From Georgenia satyanarayanai (GTDB lineage Bacteria > Actinomycetota > Actinomycetes > Actinomycetales > Actinomycetaceae): DNA of 64,000 bases. The stretch is from positions 248,001-312,000 of the forward strand of contig NZ_UETB01000002.1 of NCBI RefSeq assembly GCF_900116375.1. Direction: 5' to 3'. Made by a program: the position numbers and the translations under genes. Below the pieces are notes generated by a model. The model ran no database searches. It was not told the origin of the DNA and saw nothing but the letters and a program-made list of their open reading frames with translations. Positions 1 to 7,477 of this stretch are shown here, in pieces. How positions within the stretch are numbered: the first letter of the stretch is position 1; every line of letters begins with the position of its first letter.

Positions 1-775
1 CCCGCTGGGCCACGGCGGCGTAGTAGGCCTGACGGCGCTTCTCGGCGACACCCGGCACGTCGGAAGCGACCGGAGCGAGCTCCGGGTCCAGTGCCGTGTT
101 CATCGCGTCGCGCAGCATGCCCAGGGCCTGGGTCCGCAGCTGGCTGATCCGTGACTGGGTGACGCCGAGCTCGGCAGCGAGCTCGGCGACGGGGCGCTCC
201 TCGAAGAAGATCCCCTGGACGACGGCCCTCAGGTTCTCCGGCAGCTCGCCGACGCCGGCGGTGAGGTAGCGGAGGCGCTCGTCGACGACGATGCGCTCCT
301 CCGGGTTCGGGGCCTTGTCGCTGATGCTGCCCGTGGCGTCGGTGGTGTCGGCGTCCAGGGAGACCACCCGGCGCTGCGCGTCGTCGCGGATCGAGCGCAG
401 CTCGTCGACACCCACGCCCATCGCCTGCGCCAGCTCGTCCGGGCGCGGGGCGCGACCGAGGTCGCCGGTGAGGCGCTCGGTCAGCTCGGCCAGGCGACGG
501 GCGCGCTGCCGGGTGCCGCGGGAGGCCCAGTCCATGCCGCGCAGCTCGTCGAGGATCGCGCCGCGGATACGGGTGGAGGCGTACCGCGCGAACGGGACAC
601 CGAGGTCGGCGTTGAAGCCTCGGGCGGCCTGGACCAGCGCCAGGGACCCGGCAGCGGCGAGCTCGTCGCGCTGCACGTGGGTCGGAACCCGTCGAATCAT
701 CTCACTCACGTGGTAACCCACGAGCGCGAGGTGCTGCTCGATGAGTTCGTCCTGCTCGCGACGCTCAAGCGCCAT
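1..775 (-). CDS. fliA: Flagellar-type RNA polymerase sigma factor (FliA/WhiG family), C-terminus beyond window
   Basis: Reading from ATG at 775, the protein contains the FliA/WhiG signature in region 2: PFARYASTRIRGAILDEL followed by RGMDWASRGTRQRARR. A region-4 helix-turn-helix (ERPVAELAAELGVTQSRIS, about residues 196-214) follows. About 258 codons are visible and the 3' end is cut by the window edge, so full length is unknown. Family members direct RNA polymerase to late flagellar or sporulation promoters. The gene is divergent from flgN/flgK/flgL/fliW, which favours the flagellar role. FliA and WhiG cannot be separated with certainty from sequence alone. A perfect CRP-like palindrome lies 165 bp upstream of the start. 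Confidence 0.9.
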   Translation of the reverse strand, partial: MALERREQDELIEQHLALVGYHVSEMIRRVPTHVQRDELAAAGSLALVQAARGFNADLGVPFARYASTRIRGAILDELRGMDWASRGTRQRARRLAELTERLTGDLGRAPRPDELAQAMGVGVDELRSIRDDAQRRVVSLDADTTDATGSISDKAPNPEERIVVDERLRYLTAGVGELPENLRAVVQGIFFEERPVAELAAELGVTQSRISQLRTQALGMLRDAMNTALDPELAPVASDVPGVAEKRRQAYYAAVAQR

Positions 776-939
776 GGTCGTACCCCCAGGTCGGGACCCG
801 CCGCAATGCGAACGGGCCCCTGCAGTTGTGATCGTTGAATGTGGTCGTCCTGTCGATCTCGGTGCGAGATTGCCCCGACAGGTGACGACTACTCGGTCAG
901 CATGGTGGCTGCTCCTACGAAAGTACAAGGCGTTGATAT

Positions 940-955
940 TGTGATGTGGCTCACA
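940..955. promoter_or_regulatory. CRP/GlxR-type operator, perfect TGTGA-N6-TCACA
   Basis: TGTGA (940-944) and TCACA (951-955) are separated by exactly six bases, which is the full consensus of Crp/GlxR-family binding sites. It lies in the divergent space between the flagellar sigma-factor gene and flgN. A Crp-family regulator gene begins at 63697 in this window. The match is seen directly; binding is inferred. Confidence 0.6.
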
Positions 956-1098
956 TCCCGTCCCGTGAAGCGGTCCTGCCCCGCTGCATCGACGCACGAG
1001 TAGGTCAGAGGTCCCGCAGTCGCGTTGCGCACCCTGTGACGGTCGTCTCATCCCAAGGAAGGAGTCGTTGTCGCAAGGAGGAACTGTGCCCCCAACGC

Positions 1099-1125
1099 TC
1101 ACACCGACCACGGCCCTGCCGATGG
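1099..1125 (+). promoter_or_regulatory. Candidate sigma-28-type promoter for flgN-flgK-flgL-fliW
   Basis: TCAC (1099-1102), a 15-base spacer and GCCGATGG (1118-1125) match 8 of 12 positions of TAAA-N15-GCCGATAA. Its place about 50 bases before the flgN start is right. The match is imperfect in a GC-rich background, so this is tentative. Confidence 0.25.
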
Positions 1126-1172
1126 ACAGGACCGTGATGGTGAACGCAACGGCCCCGAACGGAGAAGTGACA

Positions 1173-1652
1173 ATGCTCGGCTCCCTCTCCGACCTCCTCT
1201 GGCGCGAGCGCGACCTGCTGGAGTCGCTGCGATACCGGCTGGAGGTCGAGCACCTGCTCCTTGCCGCCGGGCGCACCGAGCTGCTGCCGGTCGCGGTCCG
1301 GGAGGTCGACGACGTCCTCGCCCTCATCCGCACGGCCGAGCTGGCCCGTGCGGCCGAGGTCGCGGCGGCGGTCACGGCGCTCGGCCTGGCCGACGGCGCA
1401 AGCCTGCTCGACCTCGCCACCGCGGCCCCGGCGCCGTGGGACGGGATCCTCCTCGAGCACCGTGTCGCCTTCCTCACCCTCACCACGGAGATCGCCACCG
1501 TCGCCGAGACGAACCGCGACTTCCTCATGGCCAGCCACCACGCGACGCAGGAGACGCTCATGTCCCTCCACGAGAGCGTCGACGTCTACGACGAGCGCGG
1601 CGGCACGTCGCGCGGCATGGCCGACGCCCACCTCGTCGACAAGTCTCTGTGA
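1173..1652 (+). CDS. flgN: FlgN-type flagellar export chaperone for hook-associated proteins
   Basis: A 159-residue, mostly helical, acidic protein. The N-terminal helix (LWRERDLLESLRYRLEVEH, residues 9-27) and the following leucine-rich helices match the FlgN layout. A C-terminal segment with ETNRDFL (112-118) and a YDERGG turn (139-144) resembles the client-binding end of FlgN. FlgN proteins keep FlgK and FlgL unfolded and deliver them to the export gate, and flgK starts 10 bases downstream, which fits. The ATG at 1173 is preferred because GGAGAAG sits 5 bases upstream and because the paralogue at 4574 begins at the equivalent residue. An upstream GTG (1086) is the alternative. Family identity is by pattern and context. 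Confidence 0.7.
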   Translation: MLGSLSDLLWRERDLLESLRYRLEVEHLLLAAGRTELLPVAVREVDDVLALIRTAELARAAEVAAAVTALGLADGASLLDLATAAPAPWDGILLEHRVAFLTLTTEIATVAETNRDFLMASHHATQETLMSLHESVDVYDERGGTSRGMADAHLVDKSL

Positions 1653-1662
1653 GAGGTCACCC

Positions 1663-3084
1663 ATGAGCTCCTTCTCCGCACTCAACGGTGCTTTCACCGC
1701 CCTCACCGCCCAGCGCGTCGCGCTCGAGGTGACCGGGCAGAACATCTCCAACGTCAACACCGCCGGCTACACGCGCCAGCGCGCGGGCATGGAGGCCATC
1801 ACCGGCACGACCGGCCCGACGATGTTCGCGACGTCCGGCGCCCAGGGCACCGGCGTCCGCATCACGTCGATCGACCGGCTGGGTGACATCTTCCTCGAGA
1901 CCAAGCTGCGCACCCAGACCTCCTCCACCGCCCGGCTCGAGGTCGTGGCCCAGAGCTGGTCGCTCGTGGAGACGACGCTCAAGGAGCCCGGCGAGAACGG
2001 CCTCGCGGCCGGCCTCGACACGTTCTTCACCTCGTGGGACGACGTCGCCAACCGGCCCGACGACGCCGCGGCCCGGTCGGTGCTGCTCGGGAACGCCACC
2101 GCCCTGGCGTCGTCCCTCGCCAACGGCTACCGCGCCGCGGCCAACCAGTGGGACAGCACCCGCGCACAGGCCGACGCCATGGCCGTGGACGTCAACACCG
2201 CCGCCGTGGCCGTCGCCGACCTCAACGGCCGCATCCGGGACGCCCAGGTGTCGGGCAACAACGCCAACGCCCTCATCGATCAGCGCGGCGTGCTCCTCGA
2301 CGGGCTCGCCGCCATGGTCGGCGGCGAGGTCCGCGAGCGCGCCGACGGGAGCGTCGACGTGATGATCAGCGGCAACGCGCTCGTGCGCGGTGACCGCTCC
2401 TACGCCGTCGCCGTCCACGGCAGCGCCACGCTTGCGAACCTCACCTCCGCGGGGACCGAGCCCGCCGAGGGCTGGGGCAGCCAGGACGGACCGGCACGCC
2501 TCGTGTGGGCCGCGACCGGCAACTCGGCCGCCTCCTCCGGAGGACGCGTCGTCGGCCTCATCGACTCGATCGCGCCCGACGGTCCCGTCACCGGTCTCGC
2601 GCGGACCTACGACGAGGTCGCCACCACCCTGGCGACCGAGGTCAACGCCCTGCACTCCTCCGTGCCCGGCGCCGACGGCAGCTCGCGCGACTTCTTCGCG
2701 CTCTCCCCCGCCGGCACGCCGCCCGCCCTGTCCCTGAGCGTCGCCGTCACCCGCGACCAGGTGGTCGCGGGCAACCCGGGCGAGATCGACGGCACGCTGG
2801 CCGCGCGGATCGCCGAGCTCGGCAGCGCCCGCGAGCAGTGGGCCAGTGCCGTGACCCAGATCGGCGTGAGCAGCGGGGCCGCCTACCGTCGGGCGCAGGC
2901 CGCCGAGAGCACGCGGACCACCGCCGAGTCGCAGCTGCTCTCACAGACGGCCGTCGACCTCGACGAGGAGAGCGTCAACCTCGTGATGTACCAGCGAGCC
3001 TACGAGGCCTCGGCCCGGGTCATCACGACCATCGACCAGATGCTCGACACCCTGATCAACCGCACCGGCGTGGTGGGAAGGTAA
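1663..3084 (+). CDS. flgK: Flagellar hook-associated protein 1 (FlgK)
   Basis: A 473-residue hook-filament junction protein. The N-terminus (SFSALNGAFTALTAQR, then NISNVNTAGYTRQR near residues 27-40) is the conserved rod/hook family helix with the ANxxTxGYxRQ-type motif. The C-terminus (EESVNLVMYQRAYEASARV) is the matching terminal helix ending in IDQMLDTLINRTG. Both ends form the D0 coiled coil that caps the hook before the filament. The middle is shorter and less conserved than in enterobacterial FlgK (about 550 residues). It starts 10 bases after flgN with GAGAGG as ribosome-binding site and is followed 4 bases later by flgL, so it is co-transcribed. Confidence 0.95.
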   Translation: MSSFSALNGAFTALTAQRVALEVTGQNISNVNTAGYTRQRAGMEAITGTTGPTMFATSGAQGTGVRITSIDRLGDIFLETKLRTQTSSTARLEVVAQSWSLVETTLKEPGENGLAAGLDTFFTSWDDVANRPDDAAARSVLLGNATALASSLANGYRAAANQWDSTRAQADAMAVDVNTAAVAVADLNGRIRDAQVSGNNANALIDQRGVLLDGLAAMVGGEVRERADGSVDVMISGNALVRGDRSYAVAVHGSATLANLTSAGTEPAEGWGSQDGPARLVWAATGNSAASSGGRVVGLIDSIAPDGPVTGLARTYDEVATTLATEVNALHSSVPGADGSSRDFFALSPAGTPPALSLSVAVTRDQVVAGNPGEIDGTLAARIAELGSAREQWASAVTQIGVSSGAAYRRAQAAESTRTTAESQLLSQTAVDLDEESVNLVMYQRAYEASARVITTIDQMLDTLINRTGVVGR

Positions 3085-3088
3085 TCCG

Positions 3089-4039
3089 ATGATCGGCCGC
3101 GTCACCCAGCAGGGGCTCCAGCGAGCGTCCCTCAACCAGCTCCAGACCAACCTCTCCGAGCTCGCGCGACTCCAGGAGCGCCTCACCACGGGCAAGGTCA
3201 TCACCAAGCCCTCCGACGATCCCGCGGGCACCGTGGACGCCATGCGGCTGCGCTCGGACCAGCGGACGACGGCGCAGCACGCGCGCAACACCGCCGACGG
3301 CGACAGCTGGCTCACCACGGTGGACGGCGCCCTCGGCGACGCCCTCACCCAGCTGCGCCGCGCCCGGGACCTCACCCTCCAGGGCGCGAGCACCGGGTCC
3401 CAGGGCGCCGCGTCCCGCAGCGCCCTCGCCTCCGAGCTGCGCGCGACCGCGGACAGCATGCTCGAGGTCGCCAACACCACCTACCTCAACCGCTCCGTCT
3501 TCGCCGGCACCTCGACCGAGGCGGCCTTCACGCTGACCGACACCGGGACCGTCACCTACAGCGGCCGGCCCGGCGCGGAGGTGCTGCGCCAGGTCTCGGA
3601 CACGACGAAGGTGCGGGTCGACTCCCCCGGCTCTGAGGTCTTCGGTGTCGACGTCGTGGACGCCGACGGCGAGCTGGTCCGCGACGCCGCCACGGGGGAG
3701 CCGGTCGGCATGTCCGTGTTCACCCTCCTGCGTGAGGTGGCGGCGAAGGTGGAGGCCGGCGACCCGGACGTCGGCCGGTTCGTCACCGAGATCGACACCC
3801 GGATGAACGCCTTCCTCGGTGAGGTCGGCAGCGTCGGGACCCGCCACAACCAGGTCCTCCAGGCGAAGGATGCCCTCGAGACGCGCGAGATCGCGCTGAC
3901 CAACCAGCTGTCCTCCGTCGAGGACGCGGACCTCGCCAAGACGATCGTCGACCTCGAGCTCCAGGAGGTCGGCTACCAGGCGGCACTCGGGGCGACCTCC
4001 CGGGTGCTGCAGCCCAGCCTGTTGGACTTCCTGCGATGA
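3089..4039 (+). CDS. flgL: Flagellar hook-associated protein 3 (FlgL)
   Basis: A 316-residue flagellin-family junction protein that sits between FlgK and the filament. The N-terminus (IGRVTQQGLQRASLNQLQ, then LQERLTTGKVITKPSDDPAG) is the classic flagellin/FlgL D0-D1 signature. The C-terminal 38 residues run from DADLAKTIVDLELQEVGY to SLLDFLR and match the flagellin terminal helix. It follows flgK by 4 bases and its stop overlaps the fliW start (ATGA). Its C-terminal tail has an unexpected look-alike at the end of the FlgN-like protein encoded at 4574-5083. Confidence 0.95.
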   Translation: MIGRVTQQGLQRASLNQLQTNLSELARLQERLTTGKVITKPSDDPAGTVDAMRLRSDQRTTAQHARNTADGDSWLTTVDGALGDALTQLRRARDLTLQGASTGSQGAASRSALASELRATADSMLEVANTTYLNRSVFAGTSTEAAFTLTDTGTVTYSGRPGAEVLRQVSDTTKVRVDSPGSEVFGVDVVDADGELVRDAATGEPVGMSVFTLLREVAAKVEAGDPDVGRFVTEIDTRMNAFLGEVGSVGTRHNQVLQAKDALETREIALTNQLSSVEDADLAKTIVDLELQEVGYQAALGATSRVLQPSLLDFLR

Positions 4040-4443
4040 GCGAGGACACCATGACCACGACCACGACCACGGCCCTCGAGACCGAGGCCGCCCTCCACTT
4101 CGTCACCCCGCCGCCGGGGCTGAGCCCGCTCACCGAGTTCGCGCTCAGCGCCGTCACCGAGGAGCTGTACTCGCTGCGGGCGGTCGACGCCGACGGCGTC
4201 CGCCTGTTTCTCGTCGACCCGCGGCCCTACTTCCCGGAGTACGCCCCGCGCGTGTCCGAGGAGGTCCTCGAGGAGCTCGGGACGACGGACCCCGCCGTCC
4301 TCGTCGTCGTGCGCCCCGGTGAGGGGCAGGCCCCCACGGCGAACCTCCTCGCACCGGTGCTCGTCGACCTGGCGACCGGGGCCGCGGTGCAGACCATCCT
4401 CGAGAACAGCGACGAGCCGCTGCGCGCGCCGCTCCCCCGCTGA
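4036..4443 (+). CDS. fliW: FliW-type flagellar assembly factor
   Basis: A 135-residue protein with the FliW order of motifs: FVTPPPGLSPLTEFAL near the N-terminus, LYSLRAVDADGVRLFLVDP, then LVVVRPGEGQAPTANLLAPVLVD and the closing ENSDEPLRAPLP. In Bacillus and relatives FliW binds flagellin and antagonises CsrA, tying flagellin translation to export. No csrA gene is next to it here. The start overlaps the flgL stop (ATGA). A second ATG at 4051 is possible, and the codons after it are an ACC-ACG repeat encoding a short threonine run. A hairpin follows the stop at once, so fliW ends the flgN operon. Confidence 0.85.
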   Translation: MSEDTMTTTTTTALETEAALHFVTPPPGLSPLTEFALSAVTEELYSLRAVDADGVRLFLVDPRPYFPEYAPRVSEEVLEELGTTDPAVLVVVRPGEGQAPTANLLAPVLVDLATGAAVQTILENSDEPLRAPLPR

Positions 4444-4448
4444 CTCGA

Positions 4449-4475
4449 CCGACGCCGTCCCTAGGACGGTGTCGG
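4449..4475 (+). terminator. Hairpin terminator after fliW
   Basis: CCGACGCCGTC and GACGGTGTCGG form an 11-bp stem with one G-U pair and a 5-base loop, 6 bases after the fliW stop. No T-run follows, as is common in actinobacteria. It separates fliW from the second FlgN-like gene. Confidence 0.5.
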
Positions 4476-4488
4476 CGGCGGCGGATAT
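4462..4488 (+). promoter_or_regulatory. Candidate sigma-28-type promoter for the second FlgN-like gene
   Basis: TAGG (4462-4465), a 15-base spacer and GCGGATAT (4481-4488) match 8 of 12 positions of TAAA-N15-GCCGATAA, the same score as the site at 1099. It overlaps the preceding hairpin. It is supported mainly by position and spacing. Confidence 0.25.
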
Positions 4489-4573
4489 CCTCGACAACCA
4501 CCGGAGACCCTCCGCCTCCGTGGGCACGTCCCCTCCGACGGACGTGCTCATACCGAATCAGAAGGGCGTGACC

Positions 4574-5083
4574 ATGCGCGCGCTTTCCGAGTTCCTCTGG
4601 CACGAGCGTGACGTGCTCGAGCTCCTGCTGCACCGGCTGGAGACCGAGCGTGCCCTGCTGGAGACGGGCCGCACGAGGCAGCTGCCCCGCGCGGCCCGCG
4701 AGATCGACACCGCGCTCACTCAGCTGCAGACGGCCGAGCTCGCGCGCGCCGCGGAGGCCGCCGCCGCCACCCAGGTGCTCGGTCTGCCCGCCACCTCCTC
4801 CCTGCGCGCCATCGCGGGAACCGCGCCCGTCCCGTGGGGGGACATCTTCCTCGACCACCGCGCCGCCATGCGGGAGCTCGTCGACCAGATCATCGCCCTC
4901 GACGACGGGCGGCGCCGCACGAGCACCACCAGGGTCGGCGGCATGGACATGGGCACGATGGCCCAGGCGGACGCCGAGCTCACCGACGCCGTCATCGAGC
5001 TCGAGCTCGAGCGGCTCGGTCGCACCGCCGCCGACAACCGTGGCACTGCCCTGCACCAGGGACTGCTCGAGTTCCTCGCCTGA
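4574..5083 (+). CDS. FlgN-like protein with a FlgL/flagellin-like C-terminal tail
   Basis: A 169-residue protein. Residues 5-100 are clearly paralogous to FlgN at 1173: LWHERDVLELLLHRLETER matches LWRERDLLESLRYRLEVEH, and TAELARAAE is shared. The C-terminal third is different. It lacks the FlgN ETNRDFL segment. Residues 133-169 (DAELTDAVIELELERLG through GLLEFLA) instead resemble FlgL 279-316 (DADLAKTIVDLELQEVG through SLLDFLR), with about 14 identities in 37. It therefore looks like a chaperone head joined to a client-like tail. It is 130 bases after fliW behind a hairpin and a candidate promoter, with AGAAGGG before ATG 4574. Function is unknown; binding to FlgN or FliW is conceivable. Confidence 0.6.
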   Translation: MRALSEFLWHERDVLELLLHRLETERALLETGRTRQLPRAAREIDTALTQLQTAELARAAEAAAATQVLGLPATSSLRAIAGTAPVPWGDIFLDHRAAMRELVDQIIALDDGRRRTSTTRVGGMDMGTMAQADAELTDAVIELELERLGRTAADNRGTALHQGLLEFLA

Positions 5084-5085
5084 GC

Positions 5086-6510
5086 TCAGGCACCGCCCAG
5101 GGCGGCAGTGACGAAACGGGCGTGCAGGGCGTCGTAGACCGAGTCACGGTCAACGGCCACGGGGTCGGAGGCGAGGACGAGCGGCTCGCCCAGACCGGCG
5201 CGGTGGGCGGCGAGCACGGCCGCCCCGACGGCCACCGCCTCCCGCTCCCCGACCGCCCGGAGCGTCGCCGGACCGGCCGCCGCCTTCGCGCGCAGCCAGG
5301 CTGAGCCGCCCGCCGTGGCTGAGCCGAGCACGTGCACCTGCCCCGCGGCCGGGTCCGCGCCGGCCAGCTGCGCCTGCGCGGTAAGCATCCACCGGGCCTG
5401 CAGCGCCAGGCCGTCGAGGACGGCGGCGGTGGCCTCGACGTCGTCGTGCGCCGGGCCGACGACGACGGCGCGGGCACGCGGGTCGGGGCTCGGTGCCTGC
5501 CGCCCGCGCAGGTAGGGCAGGAGAAACGGCGACCCCGCGTCACGGGGGCGGACGGCGGCGTCGTCGAGGAGGGGCGCCAGGGCGGGGAAGCCGCCCACGC
5601 GCTCGGCCCACCACGCCAGGACCGCGCCCGCCGTCGCCGAGCCCGCGACGAGCGCCTCGTACCGGCCCTCGATCGTGCGCACGAGGCTCATCCCTGCCGC
5701 GGCCACCTCGGCCGGGGCGGGGCGCGCGGCGAGGACCCGGACGACCGACTCGGCCGTGCCGACGGAGTCGGCGACGTCCCCCGGCGCCCGCACCCCGGCC
5801 GCCCACGCCCCGACGGGGTGGTCGTGGCCGGCGACGACGACGGGCGTCCCGGCCCGCAGCCCCCAGATGCCGCCGGCGCGGACACGGCCGGCGGCCTCAC
5901 CGGGCGCGACGACGTCGGGCAGCTGCTCGGGGCGCAGACCGACGGCCGCGAGGAGGTCGGCGTCGAAGGTCTCGGGGACCGGCTCCCCGGGGCCGGGGAG
6001 CCGGTAGGCCATGGTGCGGCCCGCGAGCGTGTGGTCGGTGGCCAGCCGGCCGGTCAGGGCGAGGACGACGAGGTCCGCGGCGCCCGCCCAGCGCGCCATG
6101 GCCGCCCAGCGGTCGGGGTCCTCGGCCCGCAGCTGCGCCCACACCGCGAGCGGCGCCTTGCCGCTGGGCCGCACGCCGGTGGCGGCGAAGAGCGCGTCGG
6201 CACCGTGTGTCGCTGCCAGCGCGGACGCGTGGTCCCGCGCGCGCGACGGGTCCCAGCGGACGAGGTCGCCCACGGGGACGCCGTCGTCGTCGAGGGGCAC
6301 CCCGGTCTCCGCCATCGACGCCACGCCGACGGCGGCGGCGGCGTCCGCGCCCACCTCGCCGACGAGTCGCGCGACGGTCTGCAGGAGCGCGACCCCGCCG
6401 GCCGGGGTGGGCGCGGACGCCTGGGCGACGACGGTGGCCCGTCGCCCGGCGACCTCGACGAGGACCGCCTTGACGTTCGTCGTCCCCACGTCCAGCCCCA
6501 GGGTGCGCAT
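5086..6510 (-). CDS. FGGY-family carbohydrate kinase (xylulokinase-like)
   Basis: A 474-residue two-domain sugar kinase. The N-terminus (TLGLDVGTTNVKAVLVEV) is the FGGY phosphate-binding loop. VAGHDHPVGAWAAG and DSVGTAES in the middle, and VLGSATAGGSAWLRAK near the end, are the adenosine-binding parts of the ASKHA fold. Such enzymes phosphorylate sugars or polyols such as xylulose, glycerol or fuculose with ATP; the substrate cannot be read from the sequence. ATG 6510 has GGGGAGG 9 bases upstream. Its stop is 2 bases from the stop of the convergent FlgN-like gene. No sugar transporter or isomerase adjoins it. Confidence 0.8.
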   Translation of the reverse strand: MRTLGLDVGTTNVKAVLVEVAGRRATVVAQASAPTPAGGVALLQTVARLVGEVGADAAAAVGVASMAETGVPLDDDGVPVGDLVRWDPSRARDHASALAATHGADALFAATGVRPSGKAPLAVWAQLRAEDPDRWAAMARWAGAADLVVLALTGRLATDHTLAGRTMAYRLPGPGEPVPETFDADLLAAVGLRPEQLPDVVAPGEAAGRVRAGGIWGLRAGTPVVVAGHDHPVGAWAAGVRAPGDVADSVGTAESVVRVLAARPAPAEVAAAGMSLVRTIEGRYEALVAGSATAGAVLAWWAERVGGFPALAPLLDDAAVRPRDAGSPFLLPYLRGRQAPSPDPRARAVVVGPAHDDVEATAAVLDGLALQARWMLTAQAQLAGADPAAGQVHVLGSATAGGSAWLRAKAAAGPATLRAVGEREAVAVGAAVLAAHRAGLGEPLVLASDPVAVDRDSVYDALHARFVTAALGGA

Positions 6511-6561
6511 GACCCCATCCTCCCCGCGCGCCCACCACCGTCCCACCCCGGGGCCTGGTCG

Positions 6562-6567
6562 TACGCT
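6562..6567 (+). promoter_or_regulatory. -10 box TACGCT, leaderless start of map
   Basis: TACGCT ends 6 bases before the GTG at 6574, so transcription would start at or near the start codon. No Shine-Dalgarno is present. The same arrangement recurs at several genes in this window. Confidence 0.5.
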
Positions 6568-6573
6568 GAGGCG

Positions 6574-7347
6574 GTGATCGAGCTCAAGAGCCCCTCCGAG
6601 GTCGAGGCCATGCGCCCGGCCGGCCGTTTCGTCGCCTCGGTGCTCGAGGAGCTGCGCCGCCACGCGGACGTCGGTGTCAACCTCCTCGACCTCGACGCCC
6701 TGGCGCACGAGATGATCCGCAAGGCGGGCGCGGAGTCCTGCTACATCGACTACCACCCCTCCTTCGGGGCGCGGCCCTTCGGCTACGTGCTGTGCACGTC
6801 GGTCAACGACGCCGTCCTCCACGGCCTGCCCCACGACTACCGCCTGCGCGACGGTGACCTCCTGTCGGTGGACTTCGCCGCGAGCGTCGACGGGTGGGTG
6901 GCCGACTCCGCGCTGAGCGTGGTGGTCGGCACGCCGCAGCCCGAGGACCTGCGGATCATCGAGGCGACGCAGGTGGCGCTCGAGGCGGGCATCTCGGCTG
7001 CCGTCGTCGACAACAAGATCGGGGACATCTCCGCCGCCATCGGCGCCGTCGCCGCCGACTACGGGTACAGCGTCAACGTGCAGTTCGGCGGCCACGGCGT
7101 CGGCCGGACGATGCACGGGGAGCCGCACATCGCCAACGACGGCCGGGCGGGCCGCGGCCTGCGGCTGCGGCCCGGGCTCGTCGTCGCCATCGAGCCGTGG
7201 TTCATGGCGGGCACCGACGAGCTGCGCACCGACCCCGACGGGTGGACGCTGCGCAGCACCGACGGCTCCCGCGGCGCCCACAGCGAGCACACCATCGCCG
7301 TCACCCCCAGCGGTCCCCTCGTCCTCACCGCCCGCAGCGGCGACTGA
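6574..7347 (+). CDS. map: Type I methionine aminopeptidase
   Basis: A 257-residue cytosolic metallopeptidase that removes initiator methionine from nascent proteins. The five metal ligands are visible in order: Asp in SVDFAAS, Asp in GWVADSA, His in GHGVGRTMHGEP, Glu in VAIEPW and Glu in SEHTIAV. Length is normal for the short type I form. The GTG at 6574 is chosen because the family begins with an IELKSPSEVEAMRPAGR-type helix and because a -10 box 6 bases upstream indicates leaderless expression. It is divergent from the FGGY kinase. Actinobacteria often carry a second map near rpsM, so this may be an additional copy. Confidence 0.93.
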   Translation: MIELKSPSEVEAMRPAGRFVASVLEELRRHADVGVNLLDLDALAHEMIRKAGAESCYIDYHPSFGARPFGYVLCTSVNDAVLHGLPHDYRLRDGDLLSVDFAASVDGWVADSALSVVVGTPQPEDLRIIEATQVALEAGISAAVVDNKIGDISAAIGAVAADYGYSVNVQFGGHGVGRTMHGEPHIANDGRAGRGLRLRPGLVVAIEPWFMAGTDELRTDPDGWTLRSTDGSRGAHSEHTIAVTPSGPLVLTARSGD

Positions 7348-7477
7348 CGAACTCGGCCTCGGCCTCCACCGTCACCGAACGTCGCAGCTGGTGACCTCGG
7401 GTACGACCGTGAGCGCCTGCAGTGTCGGCGGACCGACCAGATGCGAAGGTGCTGGGCGGGCGCGTCCCGTGTGCGTC

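Larger units (their letters stand above)
776..1172. other. Divergent intergenic region of the flagellar cluster
   Basis: About 400 bases without a convincing gene separate the sigma-factor gene from flgN. They contain a CRP-type palindrome (940-955), a sigma-28-like candidate promoter (1099-1125) and two Shine-Dalgarno-like runs: AAGGAGG at 1075-1081 and GGAGAAG at 1161-1167. The first would serve a GTG at 1086 and add 29 residues to FlgN. The second serves the ATG at 1173, which homology to the second FlgN-like gene supports. Confidence 0.6.

Noticed and set aside
6511-7290. N-terminal extension of the FGGY kinase frame back to 7290
   Set aside because: It would run antisense through map. 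The kinase fold begins at ATG 6510, which has its own ribosome-binding site.
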